DNA of 64,000 bases, taken from NCBI GenBank assembly GCA_036417435.1, contig CM070915.1, forward strand, positions 82,771,799 through 82,835,798, written 5' to 3'. Of the stretch, positions 1-12,935 are shown piece after piece (position 1 is the first letter of the stretch; every line of letters begins with the position of its first letter). Source of the DNA: Inia geoffrensis (lineage: Eukaryota > Chordata > Mammalia > Artiodactyla > Iniidae). The translations under genes and the position numbers were made by a program. The notes below the pieces were generated by a model. That model ran no database searches, was not told where the DNA came from, and saw only the letters and a program-made list of their open reading frames with translations.

Positions 1-929
1 TGGTGTCCTAGTTAAGATTAAGGCACGGGTGAGGGTAAGGTTTTGGGTGAGGGTCAGGGATAGAATTCGGGTTAGGGTTAGGGTTAGGGAATGGGGAGAT
101 ATTAGGGCACAGTTTAGGGCACCACAACGCTTAAGGTTTAGTGTACGTGTGAGGTCACTAGTTAGGGTTAGTGTACTGCTTACGATTAGGGCACGGGTGA
201 GGGTAAGGCCTCGGAAGAGGGTCACGTTAAGGGTTAGAGTTAGGGTTAGGGTTAGGAAATGGGGATTGATTAGTGTACAGGTTAGGGTACGGCAATGGCT
301 TAGGGTTGGCGTACGTTAGAGGGCATGGGTTAGTGTTGATGTACTGGTTAAAATTAGGACACGGGTTAGGGTAAAGTTTCGGGTGAGTGTCATGGTTAGG
401 TTTCAGGTTAGGGTTAGGGTTAGGGAATGGAGAGGGATTAGGGTACAGGTTAGGGTACCGCTGCGGTTTAGTGTTAGCGTACGTTTGAGGGCACGAGTTA
501 GTCTTGGTGTCCTGGTTAAGATTAGGGTACGGGTGAGGGTAAGGCTTCGGGTGAGGGTCAGGGTTAGGATTCGGGTTAGGGTTAGGGTTAGGGAATGGAG
601 AGGGATTAGGGTACAGGTTAGGGTACGACAATGCTTAAGGCTTAGCGTAAGTGTGAGGGCACGAGTTAGTGTTGGTGTACTGGTTAAGACAACGGCACCG
701 ATGAGGGTAAGGCCTCGGAAAAGGGTCACGTTCAGGGTTTCGCTTAGGGTTATGGTTAGGGAATGGGGAGGGATTAGGGTACAGGATAGGGTACGACAAT
801 GCTTAAGGGTTAGCGTACGTTTGAGGGCATGAGTTAGTGTTTGTGTCCTGGTTAAGAATAGGGCATTGGTTAGGGTAGGGCATCGGAAGTGGGTCAGGTT
901 TAGGGATGGGGTTAGGGTTAGGGTTAAGG
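1..929 (+). repeat. Partial HOR at left edge (end of C, then D E F G H)
   Basis: The window opens inside monomer C (its end carries the EcoRI site at 63-68), followed by D at 90, E 258, F 426, G 594 and H 762. It has private substitutions, such as 'ggaaat' instead of 'gggaat' at the D/E boundary and 'tatggtt' in the G/H boundary core near 751. Confidence 0.92.
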
Positions 930-2273
930 AATGCGGAGGGATTAGGGTACAATTTAGGGTACGACAACGCTTAAGGTTTAGCGTACGTGTGAGGGCACGA
1001 GTTAGTGTTGGTGTCCTGGTTTAGATTAGGGCACGGGTGAGGGTAAGGCTTCGGGTGAGGGTCAGGGTTAGGATTCGTGTTAGGGTTAGGGTTAAGGAAT
1101 GCAGAGGGATTAGGGTACAGCTTAGGGTACGACAGTGCTTAAGGGTTAGCGTTCGTGTGAGGGCAAGGGTTAGTGTTAGTGTCCTGGTTAAGATTAGGGC
1201 ACAGGTGAGGGTAAGGCTTCAGGTGAGGGTCAGGGTTAGGATTCGGGTTAGGGTTAAGGTTAGGGAATGGGGAGGGATTAGGGTACAGTTTAGTGTACGA
1301 CAACGATTAAGGGTTAGCGTACGTTTGAGGGCACAAGTTAGTGTTGGTGTCCTGGTTAAGATTAGGGGACGGGTGAGGGTAAGGTTTCGGGTGAGGGTCA
1401 GGGATAGAATTCGGGTTAGGGTTAGTGTTAGGGAAAGGGGAGATATTAGGGCACAGTTTAGGGTACCACAACGCTTAAGGTTTAGCGTACGTGTGAGGTA
1501 ACTAGTTAGTGTTAGTGTACTGCTTACGATTAGGGCACGGGTGAGGGTAAGGCCTCGGAAGAGGGTCACGTTAAGGGTTAGGGTTAGGGTTAGGGTTAGG
1601 GAATGGGGATTGATTAGGGTACAGGTTAGGATACGGCAATGGCTTAGGGTTGGCGTACGTTAGAGGGCATGGGTTAGTGTTGATGTACTGGTTAAAATTA
1701 GGACACGGGTGAGGGTAAAGTTTCGGGTGCGTGTCATGGTTAGGTTTCAGGTTAGGGTTAGGGTTAGGGAATGGAGAGGGATTAGGGTACAGGTTAGGGT
1801 ACCGCTGCGGTTTAGTGTTAGCGTACGTGTGAGGGCACGAGTTAGTCTTGGTGTCCTGGTTAAGATTAGGGCACGGGTGAGGGTAAGGCTTCGGGTGAGG
1901 GTCAGGGTTAGGATTCGGGTTAGGTTTAGTGTTAGGGAATGGAGAGGGATTAGGGTACAGGTTAGGGTACGACAATGCTTAAGGGTTAGCGTAAGTGTGA
2001 GGGCACGAGTTAGTGTTGGTGTACTGGTTAAGACAAAGGCACCGATGAGCGTAAGGCCTCGGAAAAGGGTCACGTTCAGGGTTTCGCTTAGGGTTAGGGT
2101 TAGGGAATGGGGAGGGATTAGGGTACAGGATAGGGTACGACAATGCTTAAGGGTTAGCGTACGTTTGAGGGCATGAGTTAGTGTTTGTGTACTGGTTAAG
2201 ATTAGGGCATTGGTTAGGGTAGGGCATCGGGAGTGGGTCAGGTTTAGGGATGTGGTTAGGGTTAGGGTTAAGG
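930..2273 (+). repeat. HOR copy 1, canonical 8-mer (1344 bp)
   Basis: Monomers A 930, B 1098, C 1266, D 1434, E 1602, F 1770, G 1938, H 2106. A starts 'aatgcgg' and D starts 'aaaggg', both private variants. The core before G reads 'ttaggtttagtgttaggg', a partly decayed TTAGGG run. Confidence 0.92.
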
Positions 2274-3785
2274 AATGCGGAGGGATTAGGGTACAATTTA
2301 GGGTACGACAACGCTTAAGGTTTAGCGTACGTGTGAGGGCACGAGTTAGTGTTGGTGTCCTGGTTAAGATTAGGGCACGGGTGAGGGTAAGGCTTCGGGT
2401 GAGGGTCAGGGTTAGGATTCGGCTTAGGGTTAGGGTTAAGGAATGCAGAGGGATTAGGGTACAGCTTAGGGTACGACAGTGCTTAAGGGTTAGCGTTCGT
2501 GTGACGGCAACGGTTAGTGTTAGGGTCCTGGTTAAGATTAGGGCACGGGTGAGGGTAAGGCTTCAGGTGAGGGTCAGGGTTAGGATTCGGTTTAGGGTTA
2601 GGGTTAGGGAATGGGGAGGGATTAGGGTACAGTTTAGGGTACGACAACGATTAAGGGTTAGCGTACGTGTGAGGGCACAAGTTAGTGTTGGTGTCCTGGT
2701 TAAGATTAGGGCACGGGTGAGGGTAATGTTTCGGGTGAGGGTCAGGTATAGAATTCGGGTTAGGGTTAGGGTTAGGGAATGGGGAGATATTAGGGCACAG
2801 TTTAGAGTACCACAACGCTTAAGGTTTAGCGTACGTGTGAGGTCACTAGTTAGTGTTAGTGTACTGCTTACGATTAGGGCACGGGTGAGGGTAAGGCCTC
2901 GGAAGAGGGTCACGTTAATGGTTAGGGTTAGTGTTAGGGTTAGGGAATGGGGATTGATTAGGGTACAGGTTAGGGTACGGCAATAGCTTAGGGTTGGCGT
3001 ACGTTAGAGGGCATGGGTTAGTGTTGATGTACTGGTTAAAATTAGGACACGGGTGAGGGTAAAGTTTCACGTGAGTGTCATGGTTAGGTTTCAGTTTAGG
3101 GTTAGGGTTAGGGAATGGAGAGGGATTAGGGTACAGGTTAGGGTACCGCTGCGGTTTAGTGTTAACGTACGTGTGAGGGCACGAGTTTGTCTTGGTGTCC
3201 TGGTTAAGATTAGGGCACGGGTGAGGGTAAGGCTTCGGGTGAGGGTCAGGGTTAGGATTCGGGTTAGGGTTAGGGTTAGGGAATGGAGAGGGATTAGGGT
3301 ACAGGTTAGGGTACGACAATGCTTAAGGGTTAGCGTAAGTGTGAGGGCACGAGTTAGTGTTGGTGTACTGGTTAAGACAACGGCACCGATGAGGGTAAGG
3401 CCTCGGAAAAGGGTCACGTTCAGGGTTTCGCTTAGGGTTAGGGTTAGGGAATGGGGAGGGATTAGGGTACAGGATAGGGTACGACAATGCTTAAGGGTTA
3501 GCGTAAGTGTGAGGGCACGAGATAGTGTTGGTGTACTGGTTAAGACAACGGCACCGATGAGGGTAAGGCCTCGGAAAAAGGTCACGTTCAGGGTTTCGCT
3601 TAGGGTTAGTGTTAGGGAATGGGGAGGGATTAGGGTACAGGATAGGGTACGACAATGCTTAAGGGTTAGCGTACGTTTGAGGGCATGAATTAGTGTTTGT
3701 GTACTGGTTAAGATTAGGGCATTGGTTAGGGTAGGGCATCGGAAGTGGGTCAGGTTTAGGGATGGGGTTAGGGTTAGGGTTAAGG
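2274..3785 (+). repeat. HOR copy 2, 9-mer with an extra H/G hybrid (1512 bp)
   Basis: A 2274, B 2442, C 2610, D 2778, E 2946, F 3114, G 3282, then a hybrid at 3450 and H at 3618. The hybrid starts with the H signature 'acaggata' and continues with the G signatures 'gcgtaagtg' and 'gacaacggcacc'. This is what unequal exchange between G and H would leave. Confidence 0.92.
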
Positions 3786-5129
3786 AATGGGGAGGGATTA
3801 GGGTACAATTTAGGGTACGACAACGCTTAAGGTTTAGCGTAAGTGTGAGGGCACGAGTTAGTGTTGGTGTCCTGGATAAGATTAGGGCACGGGTGAGGGT
3901 AAGGCTTCGGGTGAGGGTCAGGGTTAGGATTCGGGTTAGGGTTAGGGTTAAGGAATGCAGAGGGATTAGGGTACAGCTTAGGGTACGACAGTGCTTAAGG
4001 GTTAGCGTTCGTGTGAGGGCAAGTGTTAGTGTTAGTGTCCTGGTTAAGATTAGGGCACGGGTGAGGGTAAGGCTTCAGGTGAGGGTCAGGGTTAGGATTC
4101 GGGTTAGGGTTAGGGTTAGGGAATGGGGAGGGATTAGGGTACAGTTTAGGGTACGACAACGATTAAGGGTTAGCGTACGTGTGAGGGCACTAGTTAGTCT
4201 TGGTGTCCTGGTTAAGATTAGGGCAAAGGTGAGGGTAAGGTTTCGGGTGAGGGTCAGGGATAGAATTCGGGTTAGGGTTAGGGTTTGGGAATGGGGAGAT
4301 ATTAGGGCACAGTTTAGGGTTCCACAACGCTTAAGGTTTAGCGTACGTGTGAGGTCACTAGTTAGTGTTAGTGAACTGCTTACCATTAGGGCACGGGTGA
4401 GGGTAAGGCCTCGGAAGAGGGTCACGTTAAGGGTTAGGGTCAGGGTTAGGGTTAGGGAATGGGGATTGATTAGGGTACAGGTTAGGGTACGGCAATGGCT
4501 TAGGGTTGGCGTACGTTAGAGGGCATGGGTTAGTGTTGATGTACTGGTTAAAATTAGGACACGGGTGAGGGTAAAGTTTCGGGTGAGTTTCATGGTTAGG
4601 TTTCAGGTTAGGGTTAGGGTTAGGGAATGGAGAGGGATTAGGGTACAGGTTAGGGCACCGCTGCGGTTTAGTGTTAGCGTACGTTTGAGGACACGAGTTA
4701 GTCTTGGTGTCCTGGTTAAGATTAGGGCACGGGTGAGGGTAAGGCTTCGGGTGAGGGTCAGGGTTAGGATTCGGGTTAGGGTTAGGGTTAGGGAATGGGG
4801 AGGGATTAGGGTACAGGATAGGGTACAACAATGCTTAAGGGTTAGCGTAAGTGTGAGGGCACGAGTTAGTGTTGGTGTACTGGTTAAGACAACGGCACCG
4901 ATGAGGGTAAGGCCTCGGAAAAGGGTCACGTTCAGGGTTTTGCTTAGGGTTAGTGTTAGGGAATGGGGAGGGATTAGGGTACAGGATAGGGTACGACAAT
5001 GCTTAAGGGTTAGCGTACGTTTGAGGGCATGAGTTAGTGTTTGTGTCCTGGTTAAGATTAGGGCATTGGTTAGGGTAGGGCATCGGAAGTGGGTCAGGTT
5101 TAGCGATGGGGTTAGGGTTAGGGTTAAGG
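3786..5129 (+). repeat. HOR copy 3, 8-mer with G replaced by an H/G hybrid (1344 bp)
   Basis: A 3786, B 3954, C 4122, D 4290, E 4458, F 4626, hybrid 4794, H 4962. The hybrid has an H start ('acaggata', 'gtacaaca') and a G body. The same 'gtacaaca' variant occurs in the hybrid at 9954, suggesting a common origin. Confidence 0.9.
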
Positions 5130-6125
5130 AATGGGGAGGGATTAGGGTACAATTTAGGGTACGACAACACTTAAGGTTTAGCGTACGTGTGAGGGCACGA
5201 GTCAGTGTTGGTGTCCTGGTTAAGATTAGGGCACGGGTGAGGGTAAGGTTTCGGGTGAGGGTCAGGGATAGAATTCGGGTTAGGGTTAGGGTTAGGGAAT
5301 GGGGCGATATTAGGGCACAGTTTAGGGTACCACAACGCTTAAGGTTTAGCGTACGTGTGAGGTCACTAGTTAGTGTTAGTGTACTGCTTACGATTAAGGC
5401 ACGGGTGAGGGTAAGGCCTCGGAAGAGGGTCACGTTAAGGGTTAGGGTTTGGGAATGGGGATTGATTAGGGTACAGGTTAGGGTACAGCAATGGCTTAGG
5501 GTTGGCGTACGTTAGAGGGCATGGGTTAGTGTTGATGTACTGGTTAAAATTAGGACACGGGTGAGGGTAAAGTTTCGGGTGAGTGTCATGGTTAGGTTTC
5601 ACGTTACGGTTAGGGTTAGGGAATGGAGAGGGATTAGGGTACAGGTTAGGGTACCGCTGCGGTTTAGTGTTAGCGTACGTGTGAGGGCACGAGTTAGACT
5701 TGGTGTCCTGGTTAAGATTAGGGCACGGGTGAGGGTAAGGCTTCGGGTGAGGGTCAGGGTTAGGATTCGGGTTAGGGTTAGGGTTAGGGAATGGAGAGGG
5801 ATTAGGGTACAGGTTAGGGTACGACAATGCTTAAGGGTTAGCGTAAGTGTGAGGGCACGAGTTAGTGTTGGTGTACTGGTTAAGACAACGGCACCGATGA
5901 GGGTAAGGCCTCGGAAAAGGGTCACGTTCAGGGTTTCGCTTAGGGTTAGGGTTAGGGAATGGGGATGGATTAGGGTACAGGATAGGGTACGACAATGCTT
6001 AAGGGTTAGCGTACGTTTGAGGGCATGAGTTAGTGTTTGTGTACTGGTTAAGATTAGGGCATTGGTTAGGGTAGGGCATCGGAAGTGGGTCAGGTTTAGT
6101 GATGGGGTTAGTGTTAGGGTTAAAG
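5130..6125 (+). repeat. HOR copy 4, contracted 6-mer (996 bp)
   Basis: The monomer at 5130 starts as A ('gtacaattt') and ends as C, with 'tttcgggtg' and the EcoRI-bearing 'atagaattc', so about two monomer lengths (336 bp) between the A and C breakpoints are missing. D 5298, E 5454, F 5622, G 5790, H 5958. The D/E core is 12 bp (two hexamers) shorter than standard. Confidence 0.92.
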
Positions 6126-7457
6126 AATGGGGAGGGATTAGGGTACAATTTAGGGTACGACAACGCTTAAGGTTTAGCGTACGTGTGAGGGCACCAGTTA
6201 GTGTTGGTGTCCTGGTTAAGATTAGGGCACGGGTGAGGGTAAGGCTTTGGGTGAGGGTCAGGGTTAGGATTCGGGTTAGGGTTAGGGTTAAGGAATGCAG
6301 AGCGATTAGGGTACAGCTTAGGGTACGACAGTGCTTAAGGGTTAGCGTTCGTGTGAGGGCAAGGGTTACTGTTAGTGTCCTGGTTAAGATTAGGGCACGG
6401 GTGAGGGTAAGGCTTCAGGTGAGGGTCAGGGTTAGGATTCGGGTTAGGGTTAGGGTTAGGGAATGGGGAGGGATTAGGGTACAGTTTAGGGTACGAAAGC
6501 GATTAAGTGTTAGCGTACGTGTGTGGGCACGAGTTAGTGTTGGTGTACTGGTTAAGATTAGGGCACGGGTGAGGGTAAGGTTTCGGGTGAGGGTCAGGGA
6601 TAGAATTCGGGTTAGGGTTAGGGTTAGGGAATGGGGAGATATTAGGGCATAGTTTAGGGTACCACAACGCTTAAGGTTTAGCGTACGTGTGAGGTCACTA
6701 GATAGTGTTAGTGTACTGCTTACGATTAGGGCACGGGTGAGGGTAAGGCCTCGGAAGAGGGTCACGTTAAGGGTTAGGGTTAGGGAATGGGGATTGATTA
6801 GGGTACAGGTTAGGGTACGGCAATGGCTTAGGGTTGGCCTACGTTAGAGGGCATGGGTTAGTGTTGATGTACTGGTTAAAATTAGGACACGGGTGAGGGT
6901 AAAGTTTTGGGTGAGTGTCATGGTTAGGTTTCAGGTTAGGGTTAGGGTTAGGGAATGGAGAGGGAGTAGGGTACAGGTTAGGGTACCGCTGCGGTTTAGT
7001 GTTAGCGTACGTTTGAGGGCACGAGTTAGTCTTGGTGTCCTGGTTAAGATTAGGGCACGGGTGAGGGTAAGGCTTCGGGTGAGGGTCAGGGTTAGGATTC
7101 GGGTTAGGTTTAGGGTTAGGGAATGGAGAGGGATTAGGTTACAGGTTAGGGTACGACAATGCTTAAGGGTTAACGTAAGTGTGAGGGCACGAGTTAGTGT
7201 TGGTGTACTGGTTAAGACAACGGCACCGATGAGGGTAAGGCCTCGGAAAAGGGTCACGTTCAGGGTTTCGCTTAGGGTTAGGGTTAGGGAATGAGGAGAG
7301 ATTAGGGTACAGGATAGTGTACGACAATGCTTAAGGGTTAGCGTACCTTTGAGGGCATGAGTTAGTGTTTGTGTACTGGTTAAGATTAGGGCATTGGTTA
7401 GGGTAGGGCATCGGAAGTGGGTCAGGTTTAGGGATGGGGTTAGGGTTAGGGTTAAGG
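6126..7457 (+). repeat. HOR copy 5, 8-mer minus 12 bp (1332 bp)
   Basis: A 6126, B 6294, C 6462, D 6630, E 6786, F 6954, G 7122, H 7290. D to E is 156 bp because two TTAGGG hexamers are missing. Shares rare markers with copy 6: 'gagcgatt' in B, 'gaaagcgatt' in C, 'actagatag' in D and 'ggcctacg' in E. Confidence 0.92.
6771..6792 (+). other. Shortened D/E TTAGGG core
   Basis: Two hexamers fewer than the standard D/E core, leaving GGG at 6771, 6777 and 6783 plus GGGG at 6789. The same 12-bp contraction is at the D/E boundaries before 5454, 8118, 9450, 10944 and 29054. It keeps the minimal four G tracts. Confidence 0.75.
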
Positions 7458-8789
7458 AATGGGGAGGGTTTAGGGTACAATTTAGGGTACGACAACGCTT
7501 AAGGTTTAGCGTACGTGTGAGGGCACCAGTTAGTGTTGGTGTCCTGGTTAAGCTTAGGGCACGGGTGAGGGTAAGGCTTTGGGTGAGGGTCAGGGTTAGG
7601 ATTCGGGTTAGGGTTAGGGTTAAGGAATGCAGAGCGATTAGGGTACAGCTTAGGGTACGACAGTGCTTAAGGGTTAGCGTTCGTGTGAGGGCAAGGGTTA
7701 CTGTTAGTGTCCTGGTTAAGATTAGGGCACGGGTGAGGGTAAGGCTTCAGGTGAGGGTCAGGGTTAGGATTCGGGTTAGGGTTAGGGTTAGGGAATGGGG
7801 AGGGATTAGGGTACAGTTTAGGGTACGAAAGCGATTAAGTGTTAGCGTACGTGTGTGGGCACGAGTTAGTGTTGGTGTACTGGTTAAGATTAGGGCACGG
7901 GTGAGGGTAAGGTTTCGGGTGAGGGTCAGGGATAGAATTCGGGTTAGGGTTAGGGTTAGGGAATGGGGAGATATTAGGGCATAGTTTAGGGAACCACAAC
8001 GCTTAAGGTTTAGCGTACGTGTGAGGTCACTAGATAGTGTTAGTGTACTGCTTACGATTAGGGCACGGGTGAGGGTAAGGCCTCGGAAGAGGGTCACGTT
8101 AAGGGTTAGGGTTAGGGAATGTGGATTGATTAGGGTACAGGTTAGGGTACGGCAATGGCTTAGGGTTGGCCTACGTTAGAGGGCATGGGTTAGTGTTGAT
8201 GTACTGGTTAAAATTAGGACACGGGTGAGGGTAAAGTTTCGGGTGAGTGTCATGGTTAGGTTTCAGGTTAGGGTTAGGGTTAGGGAATGGAGAGGGATTA
8301 GGGTACAGGTTAGGGTACCGCTGCGGTTTAGTGTTAGCGTACGTTTGAGGGCACGAGTTAGTCTTGGTGTCCTGGTTAAGATTAGGGCACGGGTGAGGGT
8401 AAGGCTTCGGGTGAGGGTCAGGGTTAGGATTCGGGTTAGGTTTAGGGTTAGGGAATGGAGAGGGATTAGGTTACAGGTTAGGGTACGACAATGCTTAAGG
8501 GTTAACGTAAGTGTGAGGGCACGAGTTAGTGTTGGTGTACTGGTTAAGACAACGGCACCGATGAGGGTAAGGCCTCGGAAAAGGGTCACGTTCAGGGTTT
8601 CGCTTAGGGTTAGGGTTAGGGAATGAGGAGGGATTAGGGTACAGGATAGGGTACGACAATGCTTAAGGGTTAGCGTACGTTTGGGGGCATGAGTTAGTGT
8701 TTGTGTACTGGTTAAGATTAGGGCATTGGTTAGGGTAGGGCATCGGAAGTGGGTCAGGTTTAGGGATGGGGTTAGGGTTAGGGTTAAGG
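7458..8789 (+). repeat. HOR copy 6, recent duplicate of copy 5 (1332 bp)
   Basis: A 7458, B 7626, C 7794, D 7962, E 8118, F 8286, G 8454, H 8622. It carries almost all rare variants of copy 5 at a constant offset of 1332 bp, including the 12-bp-short D/E core and 'ggttacagg' in G. Confidence 0.92.
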
Positions 8790-10289
8790 AATGGGGAGGG
8801 TTTAGGGTACAATTTAGGGTACGACAACGCTTAAGGTTTAGCGTACGTGTGAGGGCACGAGTTAGTGTTTGTGTCCTGGTTAAGATTAGGGCACGGGTGA
8901 GGGTAAGGCTTCGGGTGAGGGTCAGGGTTAGGATTCGGGTTAGGGTTAGGGTTAAGGAATGCAGAGGGATTAGGGTACAGCTTAGGGTACGACAGTGCTT
9001 AAGGGTTAGCGTTCGTGTGAGGGCAAGGGTTAGTGTTAGTGTCCTGGTTAAGATTAGGGCACGGGTGAGGGTAAGACTTCAGGTGAGGGTCAGGGTTAGG
9101 ATTCGGGTTAGGGTTAGGGTTAGGGAATGGGGAAGGATTAGGGTACAGTTTAGGGTACGACAACGATTAAGGGTTAGCGTACGTGTGAGGGCACAAGTTA
9201 GTGTTGGTGTCCTGGTTAAGATTACGGCACGGGTGAGGGTAAGGTTTCGGGTGAGGGTCAGGGATAGAATTCGGGTTAGGGTTAGGGTTAGGGAATGGGG
9301 CGATATTAGGGCACAGTTTAGGGTACCACAACGCTTAAGGTTTAGCGTACGTGTGAGGTCACTAGTTAGTGTTAGTGTACTGCTTACGATTAAGGCACGG
9401 GTGAGGGTAAGGCGTCGGAAGAGGGTCACGTTAAGGGTTAGGGTTAGGGAATGGGGATTGATTAGGGTACAGGTTAGGGTACGGCAATGGCTTAGGGTTG
9501 GCGTACGTTAGAGGGCATGGGTTAGTGTTGATGTACTGGTTAAAATTAGGACACGGGTGAGGGTAAAGTTTCGGGTGAGTGTCATGGTTAGGTTTCAGGT
9601 TACGGTTAGGGTTAGGGAATGGAGAGGGATTAGGGTACAGGTTAGGGTACCGCTGCGGTTTAGTGTTAGCGTACGTGTGAGGGCACGAGTTAGTCTTGGT
9701 GTCCTGGTTAAGATTAGGGCACGGGTGAGGGTAAGGCTTCGGGTGAGGGTCAGGGTTAGGATTCGGGTTAGGGTTAGGGTTAGGGAATGGAGAGGGATTA
9801 GGGTACAGGTTAGGGTACGACAATGCTTAAGGGTTAGCGTAAGTGTGAGGGCACGAGTTAGTGTTGGTGTACTGGTTAAGACAACGGCACCGATGAGGGT
9901 AAGGCCTCGGAAAAGGGTCACGTTCAGGGTTTCGCTTAGGGTTAGGGTTAGGGAATGGGGAGGGATTAGGGTACAGGATAGGGTACAACAATGCTTAAGG
10001 GTTAGCGTAAGTGTGAGGGCACGAGTTAGTGTTGGTGTACTGGTTAAGACAACGGCACCGATGAGGGTAAGGCCTCGGAAAAGGGTCACGTTCAGGGTTT
10101 CGCTTAGGGTTAGGGTTAGGGAATGGGGAGGGATTAGGGTACAGGATAGGGTACGACAATGCTTAAGGGTTAGCGTACGTTTGAGGGCATGAGTTAGTGT
10201 TTGTGTACTGGTTAAGATTAGGGCATTGGTTAGGGTAGGGCATCGGAAGTGGGTCAGGTTTAGGGATGGGGTTAGTGTTAGGGTTAAGC
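8790..10289 (+). repeat. HOR copy 7, 9-mer with H/G hybrid, minus 12 bp (1500 bp)
   Basis: A 8790, B 8958, C 9126, D 9294, E 9450 (short D/E core), F 9618, G 9786, H/G hybrid 9954, H 10122. C starts 'aatggggaagg', a variant also found in C copies at 14783 and 20667. Confidence 0.9.
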
Positions 10290-11615
10290 AATGGGGAGGG
10301 ATTAGGGTACAATTTAGGGTACGACAACGCTTAAGGTTTAGCGTACGTGTGAGGGCACCAGTTAGTGTTGGTGTCCTGGTTAAGATTAGGGCACGGGTGT
10401 GGGTAAGGCTTTGGGTGAGGGTCAGGGTTAGGATTCGGGTTAGGGTTAGGGTTAAGGAATGCAGAGCGATTAGGGTACAGCTTAGGGTATGACAGTGCTT
10501 AAGGGTTAGCGTTCGTGTGAGGGCAAGGGTTAGTGTCCTGGTTAAGATTAGGGCACGGGTGAGGGTAAGGCTTCAGGTGAGGGTCAGGGTTAGGATTCGG
10601 GTTAGGGTTAGGGTTAGGGAATGGGGAGGGATTAGGGTACAGTTTAGGGTACGAAAGCGATTAAGGGTTAGCGTATGTGTGTGGTCACGAGTTAGTGTTG
10701 GTGTCCTGGTTAAGATTAGGGCACGGGTGAGGGTAAGGTTTCGGGTGAGGGTCAGGGATAGAATTCGGGTTAGGGTTAGGGTTAGGGAATGGGGAGATAT
10801 TAGGGCATAGTTTAGGGTACCACAACGCTTAAGGTTTAGCGTATGTGTGAGGTCACTAGTTAGTGTTAGTGTACTGCTTACGATTAGGGCACGGGTGAGG
10901 GTAAGGCCTCGGAAGAGGGTCACGTTAAGGGTTAGGGTTAGGGAATGGGGATTGATTAGGGTACAGGTTAGGGTACGGCAATGGCTTAGGTTTGGCGTAC
11001 GTTAGAGGGCATGGGTTAGTGTTGATGTACTGGTTAAAATTAGGACACGGGTGAGGGTAAAGTTTCGGGTGAGTGTCATGGTTAGGTTTCAGGTTAGGGT
11101 TAGGGTTAGGGAATGGAGAGGGATTAGGGTACAGGTTAGGGTACCGCTGTGGTTTAGTGTTAGCGTACGTTTGAGGGCACGAGTTAGTCTTGGTGTCCTG
11201 GTTAAGATTAGGGCACAGGTGAGGGTAAGGCTTCGGGTGAGGGTCAGGGTTAGGATTCGGGTTAGGGTTAGGGTTAGGGAATGGAGAGGGATTAGGGTAC
11301 AGGTTAGGGTACGACAATGCTTAAGGGTTAGCGTAAGTGTGAGGGCACAAGTTAGTGTTGGTGTACTGGTTAAGACAACGGCACCGATGAGGGTAAGGCC
11401 TCGGAAAAGGGTCACGTTCAGGGTTTCGCTTAGGGTTAGGGTTAGGGAATGGGGATGGATTAGGGTACAGGATAGGGTACGACAATGCTTAAGGGTTAGC
11501 GTACGTTTGAGGGCATGAGTTAGTGTTTGTGTACTGGTTAAGATTAGGGCATTGGTTAGGGTAGGGCATCGGAAGTGGGTCAGGTTTAGTGATGGGGTTA
11601 GTGTTAGGGTTAAAG
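10290..11615 (+). repeat. HOR copy 8, 8-mer with 6-bp and 12-bp contractions (1326 bp)
   Basis: A 10290, B 10458, C 10620, D 10788, E 10944, F 11112, G 11280, H 11448. B lost one hexamer ('ttagtg' present once instead of twice near 10528) and the D/E core lost two. Several CpG sites read TpG or CpA here, for example 'gtatgtgtg' at 10674 and 10842. Confidence 0.9.
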
Positions 11616-12935
11616 AATGGGCAGGGATTAGGGTACAATTTAGGGTACGACAACGCTTAAGGTTTAGCGTACGTGTGAGGGCACCAGTGAGTGTTGGTGT
11701 CCTGGTTAAGCTTAGGGCACGGGTGAGGGTAAGGCTTTGGGTGAGGGTCAGGGTTAGGATTCGGGTTAGGGTTAGTGTTAAGGAATGCAGAGCGATTAGG
11801 GTACAGCTTAGGGTACGACAGTGCTTAAGGGTTAGCGTTCGTGTGAGGGCAAGGGTTACTGTTAGTGTCCTGGTTAAGATTAGGGCACGGGTGAGGGTAA
11901 GGCTTCAGGTGAGGGTCAGGGTTAGGATTCGGGTTAGGGTTAGGGTTAGGGAATGGGGAGGGATTAGGGTACAGTTTATGGTACGAAAGCGATTAAGTGT
12001 TAGCGTACGTGTGTGGGCACGAGTTAGTGTTGGTGTACTGGTTAAGATTAGGGCACGGGTGAGGGTAAGGTTTCGGGTGAGGGTCAGGGATAGAATTCGG
12101 GTTAGGGTTAGGGTTAGGGAATGGGGAGATATTAGGGCATAGTTTAGGGTACCACAACGCTTAAGGTTTAGCGTACGTGTGAGGTCACTAGATAGTGTTA
12201 GTGTACTGCTTACGATTAGGGCACGGGTGAGGGTAAGGCCTCGGAAGAGGGTCACGTTAAGGGTTAGGGTTAGGGAATGGGGAGGGATTAGGGTACGACA
12301 ATGCTTAAGGTTTAGCGTACGTGTGAGGTCACTAGTTAGTGATAGTGTACTGCTTGCGATTAGGGCACGGGTGAGGGTAAGGCCTCGGAAGAGGGTCACG
12401 TTAAGGGTTAGGGTTAGGGTTAGGTTTAGGGAATGGGGATTGATTAGGGTACAGGTTAGGGTACGGCAATGTCTTAGGGTTGGCGTACGTTAGAGGGCAT
12501 GGGTTAGTGTTGATGTACTGGTTAAAATTAGGACACGGGTGAGGGTAAAGTTTCGGGTGAGTGTCATGGTTAGGTTTCAGGTTAGGGTTAGGGTTAGGGA
12601 ATGGAGAGGGATTAGGGTACAGGTTAGGGTACGACAGTGCTTAAGTGTTAGCATAAGTGTGAGGGCACGAATTAGTGTTGGTGTACTGGTTAAGACAAAG
12701 GCACCGATGAGGGTAAGGCCTCGGAAAAGGGTCACGTTCAGGGTTGTGGTTAGGGTAAGGGTTAGGGAATGGGGAGGGATTAGGGTACAGGATAGGGTAC
12801 GTCAATGCTTAAGGGTTAGCGTACGTTTGAGGGCATGAGTTAGTGTTTGTGTACTGGTTAAAATTAAGGCATTGGTTAGGGTAGGGCATCGGAAGTGGGT
12901 CAGGTTTAGGGATGGGGTTAGGGTTAGGGTTAAGG
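11616..12935 (+). repeat. HOR copy 9, rearranged: extra D-like monomer, F missing (1320 bp)
   Basis: A 11616, B 11784, C 11952, D 12120, then a chimera at 12276 that begins like G/H with 12 bp deleted ('gtacgacaatgc') and continues as D ('ggtcactag', 'cctcggaagagg'). E is at 12432. The monomer at 12600 starts as F/G but has the G body, so F is absent. H 12768. Confidence 0.88.
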
